This document shows, in pieces, positions 9,955-19,023 of a stretch of DNA of 64,000 bases. The DNA is from Paenibacillus alginolyticus DSM 5050 = NBRC 15375 (GTDB lineage Bacteria; Bacillota; Bacilli; Paenibacillales; NBRC-103111). Within the stretch, counting starts at the first letter, position 1. Each line of letters starts with the position of its first letter. The notes beneath the pieces are model-generated. The model saw nothing but the letters and a program-made list of their open reading frames with translations, did no database searches and was not told where the DNA came from. The translations under genes were made by a program, and so were the position numbers. The DNA is taken from positions 40,713 to 104,712 of the forward strand of contig NZ_AUGY01000018.1 in NCBI RefSeq assembly GCF_000422905.1. The letters run 5' to 3'.

Positions 9955-10684
9955 GGGCAGCGAGCCTCCTGACTTCATTAATTTCACGCAAGTACGCTTC
10001 TTCCAGCGTCGCGCTGCCATTGGATAACTCAGAGATGAGCCCCTCACGAACAAGCCGTCCTTGATGAATGATGCCCATGCGATTGCACATCAGCTCCATT
10101 TCATGAATGAGATGACTGGAGATGAGGAACGTTATTCGCTCTTCACGCGCTAAGTGCATGATGATTTCACGAATATGAACCATCCCTTCAATATCAAGCC
10201 CATTGGTTGGCTCATCGAGAATTAGAAGTTCTGGCTTCGACAGCATCGCTGCCGCTAGTCCTAGCCGCTGCTTCATGCCCAGTGAGTAGCCCGCAACCTT
10301 TTCGTGCTGAAAAGGGGTGAGTCCGACGATCTCCAGTACTTCGTCCACTCGCTGCTTGCCGATCCCAGGGTAAAAACGCGCCGCTAACTCCAAATTCCGC
10401 TTGCCGCTCATATAGGTGTAAGCTTCGGCTGTTTCAATCAGCACACCAACCTTCGCCATTGCCTGCTCATAATGTGTAGACACATCATAGCCGAACAGCT
10501 TCACTTCGCCTTGCTGCGCTTTTGTTAAACCAGCCATGATCTTCATGACCGATGTTTTACCGGCGCCATTGGGTCCGAAGAACCCATAGATATCGCCCTG
10601 CTGCACCGTCATATTCACTTGATGGATGCCGCGCAAATTTTTGTAAGTTTTCGTGAGGTTCCTAATTTCTACTACGGGTTTCAT
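9947..10684 (-). CDS. ABC transporter ATPase, BcrA-like
   Basis: 245 aa from ATG 10684, chosen for the AAAGGCGG site 8 nt upstream; the frame is open for 12 more codons. Walker A is FGPNGAGKTS, the signature is YSLGMKQRLGLA, Walker B is LLILDEPTNGLD and the H-loop lies in FLISSHLIHEM. The C-terminal tail is short, as in BcrA/CcmA-type exporters. It couples to the permease whose start it overlaps by 8 nt. The operon order of secreted protein, ATPase, permease, kinase and regulator suggests an envelope-stress or detoxification module. Confidence 0.92.
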   Translation of the reverse strand: MKPVVEIRNLTKTYKNLRGIHQVNMTVQQGDIYGFFGPNGAGKTSVMKIMAGLTKAQQGEVKLFGYDVSTHYEQAMAKVGVLIETAEAYTYMSGKRNLELAARFYPGIGKQRVDEVLEIVGLTPFQHEKVAGYSLGMKQRLGLAAAMLSKPELLILDEPTNGLDIEGMVHIREIIMHLAREERITFLISSHLIHEMELMCNRMGIIHQGRLVREGLISELSNGSATLEEAYLREINEVRRLAAHA

Positions 10685-10750
10685 GAACGGGCCGCCTTTC
10701 AGAATGAATGAGGAGGTCAACGCTCGTTGAACCCTCCCCTTGTCTTTCTA

Positions 10751-11683
10751 TTAATGTTTCTCTCCCCAGTTTTTGTGGGAATTCTCATCAAACTTCACAG
10801 TTTCCACTTGTTTTCCGTTCAAATCAATCGAATCCGGTGTTGTCGAGTTCAGACTAGATAATGTCATATCTACACTTAAGACCACATCATGCGCTGCACC
10901 CTGAGCATCTTTACCGGAAATATGGATTTGTGCCGTTTGATTCGTAATGTGGTTATCCGCATCCACGCTAGCGTTCACTTCGACCTCATCCATTTTGATG
11001 TCCGTTACAAGCTGAGGCAGGCTGTTTTTAAGTGTCGTTACATCTACACCAAGGGTATCCGCTTTAGCAGGGATTGGACGGTGACTGTTCTCTGCAGTGC
11101 CGTGTTTAATAACCAGCGAGCCAATTGTGTTCACAACAGGTGAAATCTGACTACCGGACAGTTTGAAATGAATGTCCTTCACGTTACCAGGTGCTTCACT
11201 CATCGTTACATAGTTCTTCAGGTTGCCAACCAATGCATCGACTACATTTTCCACTTCGCTAATCACTTGTGGGTCAGGTGTATGGTTTGCTTGGTCATGC
11301 CCTTTGAACTTGCCTGGCATACCTTCACCTTCCAGTACTTTATACACTTCGGAATCCTCTGTTTTTACAATCTGCTTCCCATCTTGGCTGTAGAAGTGAA
11401 TCGTTTGCTCATCCGTTCCGCTTTTCACGTTGACTACCGCGCTGCCAGCTTGATCGACGCCAGTGCTCTTAATGGTTGATTTCACATTGAGTAATGAAGC
11501 CCCATTGTCTTGTAGGGACACATTCACCTGGCGTGTTACATTCTTCACCGCTGCTGTTTGTTTGAATGCTGATTTGAATGTCTCATACCCGGGAGCGTCT
11601 CCCACACCTGCATATACCGAGGTCACTAGCATCATGCTGCCTACCGCAACGCCTAATCCCAACATCGCTAACTTCTTATTCAT
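10751..11683 (-). CDS. Secreted protein of unknown function heading the ABC/two-component operon
   Basis: 310 aa with a type I signal peptide (Lys-rich start, hydrophobic 5-22, cleavage after VYA about residue 25). GGAGGAAATAAG precedes the ATG. The mature part is polar, rich in Val, Ser, Asn and Lys, lacks cysteine and predicts as beta-rich. There is no lipobox and no further membrane segment. I do not recognise a family. As the first gene of a kinase-linked exporter operon it could be an extracytoplasmic accessory, sensor or protected target; this is inference only. The promoter should lie in 11690-11820. Confidence 0.8.
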   Translation of the reverse strand: MNKKLAMLGLGVAVGSMMLVTSVYAGVGDAPGYETFKSAFKQTAAVKNVTRQVNVSLQDNGASLLNVKSTIKSTGVDQAGSAVVNVKSGTDEQTIHFYSQDGKQIVKTEDSEVYKVLEGEGMPGKFKGHDQANHTPDPQVISEVENVVDALVGNLKNYVTMSEAPGNVKDIHFKLSGSQISPVVNTIGSLVIKHGTAENSHRPIPAKADTLGVDVTTLKNSLPQLVTDIKMDEVEVNASVDADNHITNQTAQIHISGKDAQGAAHDVVLSVDMTLSSLNSTTPDSIDLNGKQVETVKFDENSHKNWGEKH

Positions 11684-11823
11684 ATCTTATTTCCTCCGCG
11701 TATTCATACGCTTTATCTAATTTGGATGCGTTCCTCGCTTCCATGTATTCATCATATCCCCTCCGAATTAACTGCCTCTAAATCACCTATAAACCTCGCC
11801 TAAAACAATTCTTAAATTTTTAT

Positions 11824-11866
11824 AAAAAAAGCCTCCAAAACCGCAATTTGCGGAGATGAAGGCCTT
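11824..11866 (-). terminator. Rho-independent terminator after ger operon
   Basis: The minus-strand hairpin has inner arms CCGCAA/TTGCGG and outer GCCT/AGGC pairing, followed by seven T. It is placed 17 bp past the gerC stop. Confidence 0.8.
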
Positions 11867-11882
11867 AACTTTTGGCTAATGA

Positions 11883-13044
11883 CTAATACTGCTGCTCCTT
11901 GTCTTTCATCTTAAGCATCCCTGAGTGAGTTAACTGGATATCTACTTTAATATCCCCTAATTGATAGTCTTCCAGCGGTTTCTCTCCGTTAGATGTAAGC
12001 TTAGACCACTCGGGAAAAGCTTGTTTATATAACGCATGTTCGAGCTGAAAAACATCCGTATCGAGCTTTCTTCCCTGCTTAAACGTTTGCTCGATTTCCT
12101 CTGCGATTGATTTAACGATCTGTTTTTGCAGCGTATCTTCATCAACGTTCTCAAGCAATTCGGCAACGACAGCCTTGGCTTCGATATGAACTATCGAATA
12201 CGGGTTGATCTCCTTTCATTCGAGGTGTAATGCGAGCTTTAGGCTTCTGAATAGAAACAGATAGCCCAGCTTTACCATTTATATAAACGACCATAGGTGT
12301 GCGAACTGTGCTTTTTTCTAACCAACGCGCACCTTTGAATTCATCCTCTGACAGCCATTCCACATGATTTTTTTTAGCTATCGCATAGACACCGCTTACT
12401 TCTAGTTTAGGATCTGGTTTTTCATTTTTCACCCACACGTCCTTACGAATTGCCAAGGAGGGCATCATCACTGTGTTCCCAGGCTCTCTAGCAAGGGCAC
12501 CAACCCTGTACAATTTGAGCGGACGAATATAAGAACGTTGAAGGTAATTTTCTACAGGCTGCATAAGAATAGAAGACAGAGGGGAGACATTAAAAAAAGG
12601 GATGACCGAAAAAATCGTCTCTATCGGCTCATCCGTACTATAAACCCATTGGGTATACCTCGTTTCACCATAACGTACGGAACTATCAGTAAAATTACCT
12701 ATACCTTGCTTAAGTGCCTCTCTTGTAAAAACATAAGCACCTACATGCCCCCAAAAGACTCGCTGCTGTGTTGTTTTGTACAAACGGGTGTAAGCATCAT
12801 CAACCGTGTCCCCTTCCTCTTGTCCGACCCAAATCATGGAAGGCCCTCTTTTACCGCCCTCCTGTTTAGCCACGCTGGAGAAGTCTAACATTTGGCAGTA
12901 TACGACATAGCGCCCTTTTTGATAATCGAAGCCTATCGCAGTAATGTAATTCGTATCTTGGATCGTCTTTATATCCCAACAGCCTGTCTGACTTACCAGA
13001 AGCAGCATTCCGAAGACCAGTCGTCCTAACCCTTTCGTTATCAT
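11883..13044 (-). pseudogene. gerC: Spore germination lipoprotein GerC, single-base frameshift
   Basis: The first frame (13044 to 12151) starts with a signal peptide ending TGCWD, the usual GerC lipid-attachment site, and reads through GFDYQKGRYVVYCQMLDFS. The C-terminal part continues in another frame: SIVHIEAKAVVAELLENVDE up to KDKEQQY at 11883. Removing one base near 12207 joins them as GDNPYSIVHIEAK, a normal GerC sequence. GerC is the lipoprotein subunit that helps assemble Ger receptors on the spore inner membrane. As sequenced, the product would lose about 100 C-terminal residues. It overlaps gerA by 4 nt. A sequencing error is the main alternative to a real mutation. Confidence 0.85.
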
Positions 13045-14492
13045 GAGGACTCCCCGCCTTGGCGTGTGTCATCCTTCGTATGTAATGCCTTCGGTCTTCG
13101 CTTCATTTTGTTCCACGGCTTGGCCAATACGGAAGAGATAATATCCCTGAACTGTGGCGGCGACAAGGGCGATAAGTAAGGCACTCCGAATGATTCTAAT
13201 GTTGACAAATATAAAACGAGCCCCATGAGGGATACCATAAACCCGTAAATACCGAAAATTGTGGATATGATTAAAATTATGATCCGCAGCACGGTAATCG
13301 TTCCCGCTAGCGATTGATTCACTAGGGTGTACATCGATATCGTCGAAATGGAGGTCACCACTAATGTTGTAGGGCTCGTAATTCCCGAACGTATCGCGGC
13401 GTCCCCAACAATAAGCCCGCCAACGACAGTGACCGTTTGACCTACCACCTTGGGCAGCCGCGCTCCCGCTTCACGAAACATTTCGAACAGCAGCAGCATG
13501 ATAATAAAATCCATCGGACCTGACAAGGGTAAACCCAACCTGGATGTAGCGATAGTAGCTACTAACGGATACGGGATTTGGTCCAGATTAAAGGCGGATA
13601 GTGAAATCCAAAAACCAGGCAATAAGGCTGAAACGATCAACCCGCCTATACGCAAAATACGTTCGAACGCGACATAATAGTAGGGGGCATGCACATCTTC
13701 AGGGGATTTCAATATATACATCAAATTCGCCGGCGCAATAATAACCATGGGTGAACCGTCCACGATGACCGCGAATCGTCCGCGCAGCAAGCAATCCGCT
13801 ATATAATCGGGTCTTCCCGCATAATCCAACAGGGGAAAGAAGGGGTATTTGCGCCCAGACATCTCACCTTCTAATTGCGAGCTGCTAATCAGGGCATCAA
13901 CGTTAATAGCTTGAAGCCGCTGCTTTGCTTCCTGGAGGATATTCGGATTTATTACATCGCCTATATAAAGGAGAGCTACCGAGGTGTTACTTCTCGTCCC
14001 GATTTGCATTTTTTCAACGCAAAGACTGCGCGTCAGCAAGCGTTTGCGAACGAGCGCGATATTCGTAACGATGCTTTCTGTAAAGGCGTCTCTTGGACCT
14101 TTGATAGATGTCTCTGTACTCGATTCCTCTGGTGAGCGGTTGGGTGGCGCAGATATATCCAGTGCATACAATAATTGCGTCTCTTCAAAAAATAAGATCA
14201 GCGATCCTGCATACAACGAAACCGTCATCGACTCTTTGGCGTTAGATCCCGTAATTTCAATCAATTGAAGCATCGTATTCACATCTAGCTTAGACGCACT
14301 AATAGCAAGTTCATTTTTAAATAGACCTTCAAGCTTAGGCAGTACAAGATTCTCGATATGATCCATATTGGTCATACCTTCGCAGTACATGAGCAACACT
14401 CGCCCCTTCGGATGAGCATCCGATAATCGGTAAGATTTCACGATCACATCGTCAGACAACGCAAACCAATCTCGAAAATCCTGCTCATTCAT
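13041..14492 (-). CDS. gerA: Spore germination receptor subunit GerA family
   Basis: 483 aa, the usual GerA/GerAA length. A cytoplasmic N-terminal half (LMYCEGMTNMDHIENLVLPKL; SIKGPRDAFTESIVTNIALVRKR) precedes a membrane half with several hydrophobic spans from about 285, including the SISTISMYTLVNQS and PLMGLVLYLSTL regions. It is a subunit of the germinant receptor in the spore inner membrane that senses nutrients. The start ATG overlaps the gerB stop by one base, with AGGAG 9 nt upstream. The order gerB-gerA-gerC differs from the A-B-C order of the B. subtilis operons. The ligand cannot be predicted. Confidence 0.95.
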   Translation of the reverse strand: MNEQDFRDWFALSDDVIVKSYRLSDAHPKGRVLLMYCEGMTNMDHIENLVLPKLEGLFKNELAISASKLDVNTMLQLIEITGSNAKESMTVSLYAGSLILFFEETQLLYALDISAPPNRSPEESSTETSIKGPRDAFTESIVTNIALVRKRLLTRSLCVEKMQIGTRSNTSVALLYIGDVINPNILQEAKQRLQAINVDALISSSQLEGEMSGRKYPFFPLLDYAGRPDYIADCLLRGRFAVIVDGSPMVIIAPANLMYILKSPEDVHAPYYYVAFERILRIGGLIVSALLPGFWISLSAFNLDQIPYPLVATIATSRLGLPLSGPMDFIIMLLLFEMFREAGARLPKVVGQTVTVVGGLIVGDAAIRSGITSPTTLVVTSISTISMYTLVNQSLAGTITVLRIIILIISTIFGIYGFMVSLMGLVLYLSTLESFGVPYLSPLSPPQFRDIISSVLAKPWNKMKRRPKALHTKDDTRQGGESS

Positions 14493-15583
14493 TAGGCATT
14501 CTTCTCCTTTCGTTTCCCCGGCAGGATCGACATCACAAGCAAGACAAGAAGCAAGCTTAAGCCTATTCCAAACATAATGGGATAATATCTATTTTGAATG
14601 AGATGCACCATCTGGTTGTCTGTAACTGGGTACAAGCTCGCCGCTAGGAACAACAGGCTGATCCCCATCAGCATTAGAGTCCGTGTGCGCTTCTTTTGAA
14701 TACCAATAAGATCCACACTAAGAAACATTAGCATCGACGTCCGGACACAAGCCCCTGATATCCATTGGAAAATAGACAAGAAATCCAAATGGGAAATATA
14801 TTTCCCCAAGGTAACCATGCGCCACTGTTCAAAGGCTGGATACCTTATATCCGCGGCTTCAAAAGGACCGAATATGGCAATAGCGCCCGTTAACGGTCCT
14901 ATGGTAAGTCCAATCATAATTGCTGCAAGAATCAATAAAGCCGACAGCCGGATACGGGAATCGACATGATGTTGGAGGAATACAAGAGTTAGCAGTTCGA
15001 AGGAGGCGCCACAAGTAAGCATGATGGAAGTAAGTGTAGGTCCATAACCGTGTGTAAATAAAGGCGTAAGCAGGCTGTAGTCTTTATACTGGAAATTAGC
15101 TCCCATCACAAAATACCCAAGAAAAACGACAACCGGCAGTAGAATGCCTGAGGTAATTGCAATCGCTCGCACCCCTGATCTCGCCGCGAAAAAGCAAAAA
15201 ATTATAAACAGAAGAGCAATCATGAAAGGCGGTGTCCGAGGTAAATAGGTCACATTTGTCCATGTCACCATCTCTTTTATAGTTATTATTGCATTTACAA
15301 AACAAATGGTAATGAGACCTAGTTTGAATAGAATAACGACCACTTTCCCAAATTTTTGTTTAATCCACTCCATCATGTTCATCTGTTTCGTACGTTTAAC
15401 GACGATATAAAGCAGACATACCCATAGGAGCAAAGGAATCAGGGCGACAGCTGCGCCGAACCAGGAATCACGCTTACCTAAATGCAGCAGCACCGGAATT
15501 AATAAAACATGGTTCGTGATGCCAATGGATAGGACTAAGATAAAATATAATTGAAGCGCGGTAATTTTCTTGGTTCCGGACAT
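14492..15583 (-). CDS. gerB: Spore germination receptor subunit GerB family
   Basis: 363 aa with about ten membrane segments in an amino-acid/polyamine transporter fold (YkvT/GerB). It begins KKITALQLYFILVLSIGITNH, typical of the family. GerB subunits are thought to bind germinants. It is the first gene of the operon, with GGGAG 7 nt before the ATG. The 200-bp upstream interval should carry a forespore (sigma-G) promoter, but I could not pick convincing boxes. The protein is intact, so the operon's only visible defect is in gerC. Confidence 0.93.
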   Translation of the reverse strand: MSGTKKITALQLYFILVLSIGITNHVLLIPVLLHLGKRDSWFGAAVALIPLLLWVCLLYIVVKRTKQMNMMEWIKQKFGKVVVILFKLGLITICFVNAIITIKEMVTWTNVTYLPRTPPFMIALLFIIFCFFAARSGVRAIAITSGILLPVVVFLGYFVMGANFQYKDYSLLTPLFTHGYGPTLTSIMLTCGASFELLTLVFLQHHVDSRIRLSALLILAAIMIGLTIGPLTGAIAIFGPFEAADIRYPAFEQWRMVTLGKYISHLDFLSIFQWISGACVRTSMLMFLSVDLIGIQKKRTRTLMLMGISLLFLAASLYPVTDNQMVHLIQNRYYPIMFGIGLSLLLVLLVMSILPGKRKEKNA

Positions 15584-15788
15584 TAGCTAATCTCCCACAT
15601 TGGTATTAGGTGGAAACTTTTTATAAATTAAGATTTCCTATTCCTGCGGATTTATGCGGTGCGGCAAATTAGATTTAGACGCCTATCGAAATTAGGTCTT
15701 CCATCGATTGCAAAAAGAGAAGAGAGGGTGTAAATTTAATGAATAATGACATAGTACGGCAGCTTGATGAAGGGGTGAGGTGAAAGGA

Positions 15789-16442
15789 ATGTTTACGGAA
15801 GAAGAAAAAGAGGGCTTGTACAAAAGCATTTATACAAGAAGGGATGTACGCACATTTTTATCGGATCCTATCCCTGAAGAAACGATAATGAAATTATTAA
15901 ATGCAGCACACCATGGTCCTTCAGTAGGATTTATGCAACCCTGGAATTTTATCATCATTTCTTCAGATAAAGTGAAAGAACGTTTGGCTTGGGCGGCAGA
16001 TAAAGAGAGACGGGCCTTAGCCATTCATTATGAAGATACACGACAAGACGAATTTCTAAATCTCAAGATCGAAGGCATCAAACAAGCACCAATTACGATT
16101 TGCGTTACTTGTGACCCTACACGCGGCGGTTCTCATGTGCTAGGAAGAAATTCTATACCAGAAACCGATATCATGTCTGTTGCTTGCGCGATTCAAAACA
16201 TGTGGTTAGCAGCATGTGCAGAGGGATTAGCTATGGGTTGGGTAAGCTTCTATAAGAAAAATGATGTGCGAGATATCCTAGGGATACCTCCTCATATTGA
16301 TCCAGTAGCCTTGCTATCTATTGGATTCACAGAAAATTATCCAGAGAAGCCCATTTTAGAGACAGCCAATTGGGAGAAACGCCGCAGCCTGACGAATCTA
16401 ATATTCAGCGAGACTTGGGGACATTCAAAAGGTTCAATTTAG
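15789..16442 (+). CDS. bluB: 5,6-dimethylbenzimidazole synthase BluB (nitroreductase fold)
   Basis: About 217 aa, standard for BluB. RRDVRTF, AAHHGPSVGFMQPWNFI and NMWLAACAEGLAMGWVSFY are hallmark segments; the GFMQPW region lines the flavin site where FMNH2 is destroyed to make DMB, the lower ligand of vitamin B12. I chose ATG 15789 with AGGTGA 5 nt upstream; GTG at 15780 is possible. It stands alone: no other cobalamin gene or B12 riboswitch is seen nearby, so it may serve salvage or another nitroreductase role. Confidence 0.85.
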   Translation: MFTEEEKEGLYKSIYTRRDVRTFLSDPIPEETIMKLLNAAHHGPSVGFMQPWNFIIISSDKVKERLAWAADKERRALAIHYEDTRQDEFLNLKIEGIKQAPITICVTCDPTRGGSHVLGRNSIPETDIMSVACAIQNMWLAACAEGLAMGWVSFYKKNDVRDILGIPPHIDPVALLSIGFTENYPEKPILETANWEKRRSLTNLIFSETWGHSKGSI

Positions 16443-16480
16443 CATATAAGACGATTGATCCAGATCTAACTTTCGCAAGA

Positions 16481-16514
16481 AAAGCCGCCCTCCTATCAAT
16501 CAGAGGGCGGCTTT
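16481..16514. terminator. Bidirectional terminator between bluB and yjcZ-like gene
   Basis: Perfect 12-bp stem AAAGCCGCCCTC/GAGGGCGGCTTT (16481-16492 with 16503-16514) in the gap between convergent genes. T-runs on both sides are short. Confidence 0.7.
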
Positions 16515-16531
16515 GTGCATCCTATTTTATA

Positions 16532-16612
16532 TTAGAATGTTGCGAGAATGATGACCAACAGAATGTACAGAACCAATACAATAGCTGTGTTAGAATATCC
16601 AACGCCTGACAT
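16532..16612 (-). CDS. YjcZ-family small sporulation membrane peptide
   Basis: A 26-aa ORF reading MSGVGYSNTAIVLV followed by a hydrophobic tail ending ILATF. The MSGVGY start and a single membrane segment are the signature of the YjcZ/YhfT-type small proteins seen in sporulating Bacilli. GGAGG sits 7 nt before the ATG. It is too short for usual gene callers but the ribosome site, family pattern and terminator at 16481-16514 support it. Exact function unknown. Confidence 0.85.
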   Translation of the reverse strand: MSGVGYSNTAIVLVLYILLVIILATF

Positions 16613-16704
16613 GGCTATTCCTCCCTTCTGCCTGCAAGAACCTTTTCTTTCTTGTTGCTCGATCTATCCTATGTCGGGCAGGGCAGATGTGTATGGACGA
16701 ATGT

Positions 16705-19002
16705 CTATTCGTTCAGGAGAAAAGGTGTCAATTCACCTAGATAAAACACGTCTAGGTGATGAAGGGCACGGGTGCAAGCGGTGTAAAACAGCTTGCGTTC
16801 CTTCGCTTCCGCGTAGACAGCCGCCCCGGCATCGTAGAGAATAACGGCGTCGAACTCGAGCCCTTTGGCGAGGTACGCCGGCAGAATCATGACGCCTGCC
16901 TCATAGTGCAGCGTCTCTTTGGTGATCCGCGCGAGTCCCGGCAGCAGCGGCTTAAGGCTAGCGTACGCGCGGCGCGTCTCGCGCTCGGTCTTGCAAATGA
17001 TCGCGACGGAGCTTGCACCGCCGTCGCGCCTAGCGATTGCCGCCTCAGCAACGAGGCGGCTGAGGCGGCCATCGTCCGCCGCGCGCAGAACACGCGGCGC
17101 CTCGCCGCTGCGGCTGAACGGCTCGATCGGCTCGCCGCCCGGCAGCACGCGACTAGCGAAATCAACGATTTCGCGCGTCGAGCGGTAGCTCTTGACGAGG
17201 CGGATCGTCTCCGTCTCGTCTTCCTTCATCAGCTCGCTAATGGAGCTGTACTCGCTCGGTTGCCCCTCGCCATCCGAACTGCTCGCGTTCGCGTGCGTGA
17301 AGATCCCTTGATTCCAGTCCCCGAGCAGGGTAAACCGAGCACGCGGGAACAGCTTCTTCAAGTACGCATAGTGAAACGGCGAGTAATCTTGCGCTTCATC
17401 CACAAGACAATAGCGGATGGTGCCTACGCGCAGCTGTCCCTCAACGAGGCCCTTCAAATAGACAAGAGGTGTCGCATCCTCGTAATGCAGCATTCCCTTA
17501 GCAAGCGCGTCTGCCGTGAAGGCGCTGATCGTATCCCAAGCTGCGGGCAGGCGCTGCCCCTCATGGTGCATAAGCTCTTGATGCAGCTCACGATTTGTAT
17601 AAAGGTCTTGGTACATCCCGAGCACGTCCACATAAGCTAGCTTCCGCGCCTTCTCCTTAAGAGGAGCAATCGCTTTATGCGCTTTGACCTTGCTCATCTT
17701 TTTCATCTCTGGCTCGGTGCCCACATATTTCGGCTCCCGCACCATTTTACGATAAAACCTCTTCTGTACATCCACTTGAAATTCATCCAGCTTCTCCAGC
17801 ATCCACTCCGATAACTGCTCCATCCGTTCACCCAAAGCAAGAATAGAGGACTTGCTGTAAAACCGTTCGCTAAGCTCCTCGGCGGTAATCAACACTTTCT
17901 TACCTACCGATAAATCTTGGAATCGGATTCCACCGTTTTTCAGCTTCTCCCCGTAGGCCTCAATGACACTGAGAAAAGCAGCGGACGTTTTGTAATGAAT
18001 GCTTTGCAGCCGCGCTGCGTAAGCGGGATCTTGATCCGTCCCCGTAAGGATAAACTCCAATTGATCGTAGGGATCTTCCAGCGCTAGACCCGTGTCGCTT
18101 AATTTATGTGTTAAATAGTCTTGGAATGTCGTTTGCTGCATGGTAGCTTCGCCAAGCTCCGGCAGTACGTGAGAGACGTAATCGCTGAACAGGGAGTTCG
18201 GCGAAAACAGAATCATATTGTCGGCGCTAAGCGTCGTCCGATATTTGTAGAGCAAATACGCGATGCGCTGCAGCGCGACGGAGGTTTTGCCGCTGCCGGC
18301 CGCCCCCTGCACGACGAGCACCTTGTGCCGATCATCACGGATGATCTGGTTTTGCTCGCGCTGGATCGTCGTGACGATGCTGTGCATCTTCTCGTCGGCG
18401 CTGCGGCTTAGCATCTGCTGAAGCATCTCGTCACCGATGGAGATCCCCGTATCGAACACGTCCTGCAGCACGCCGGCCTTGATGATGTACTGGCGCTTGA
18501 GCATCAGCTCGCCGCTGACATCCATCTCCGGTGTCCGATACGTCGCTGGGCCCGGCGGATAGTCATAGAACAGACTGGCTATAGGCGCGCGCCAGTCGTA
18601 GATAAGAATTTCATCCGTCTTGGCATCTATGAAGGACGTCAGTCCGATATAAATCTTCTCGCGCTCCTGCTCTCCGCTCTCCTTGAAATCAATGCGGCTG
18701 AAATATGGCGCATCGACGACACGCTGCAGCTTACGCAGCGCATCCTGCGCCAAGCGATAGCTGCGTTCTTGACCCTGCAGCACGTGCTCCTGCTGGGCCA
18801 TACTCGCTGCCGTCTCAATCAAATCATCCGCATTATCCGCATTGACCGAGATATCATCCCAGAAGCTGCGGCCAATTGCTGTCGCTTCCGATCGTCGCTC
18901 ATCCACCGTTTGGCGCAGCTCTTCAATTCGCTGCTGTATATTACCTCGGACAGAGGCAACGCGCTGCGTCTCCCTCTCCCGTTCTTCGTTCTCTATAGGC
19001 AT
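16705..19002 (-). CDS. helD: HelD-like UvrD-family helicase, RNA polymerase recycling factor
   Basis: 765 aa, typical of Bacillota HelD. A coiled-coil N-terminus (about 1-110) is followed by IYIGLTSFID and IYDWRAPIASLFYDY, both diagnostic. Walker A is VVQGAAGSGKTSVA (about residue 233). Later motifs include YCLVDEAQDYSPFHY (motif II), LLGDWNQGIF (motif III), SYRSTREIVDFA (motif IV) and AKGLEFDAVILYD (motif V). HelD binds RNA polymerase and uses ATP to release it from stalled complexes and DNA. GGAGTGAG precedes the ATG. It starts 21 bp after the ABC ATPase stop and may be cotranscribed. Codons for residues about 590-690 are unusually GC-rich (16850-17200). Confidence 0.92.
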   Translation of the reverse strand: MPIENEERERETQRVASVRGNIQQRIEELRQTVDERRSEATAIGRSFWDDISVNADNADDLIETAASMAQQEHVLQGQERSYRLAQDALRKLQRVVDAPYFSRIDFKESGEQEREKIYIGLTSFIDAKTDEILIYDWRAPIASLFYDYPPGPATYRTPEMDVSGELMLKRQYIIKAGVLQDVFDTGISIGDEMLQQMLSRSADEKMHSIVTTIQREQNQIIRDDRHKVLVVQGAAGSGKTSVALQRIAYLLYKYRTTLSADNMILFSPNSLFSDYVSHVLPELGEATMQQTTFQDYLTHKLSDTGLALEDPYDQLEFILTGTDQDPAYAARLQSIHYKTSAAFLSVIEAYGEKLKNGGIRFQDLSVGKKVLITAEELSERFYSKSSILALGERMEQLSEWMLEKLDEFQVDVQKRFYRKMVREPKYVGTEPEMKKMSKVKAHKAIAPLKEKARKLAYVDVLGMYQDLYTNRELHQELMHHEGQRLPAAWDTISAFTADALAKGMLHYEDATPLVYLKGLVEGQLRVGTIRYCLVDEAQDYSPFHYAYLKKLFPRARFTLLGDWNQGIFTHANASSSDGEGQPSEYSSISELMKEDETETIRLVKSYRSTREIVDFASRVLPGGEPIEPFSRSGEAPRVLRAADDGRLSRLVAEAAIARRDGGASSVAIICKTERETRRAYASLKPLLPGLARITKETLHYEAGVMILPAYLAKGLEFDAVILYDAGAAVYAEAKERKLFYTACTRALHHLDVFYLGELTPFLLNE

Positions 19003-19023
19003 ACGGTCTCACTCCAGTTCTAT

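Noticed and set aside
11717..11752. 11-residue leader-like ORF with GGAGGGG upstream of the secreted protein gene
   Set aside because: Could be a leader peptide but is too short and lacks a codon pattern or attenuator structure.
15596..15779. Search for a sigma-G promoter upstream of gerB
   Set aside because: No pair of boxes with correct spacing was convincing.
16756..17640. 294-codon plus-strand frame in helD
   Set aside because: Antisense to well-conserved helicase motifs in a GC-rich stretch; the product has no recognisable domain.
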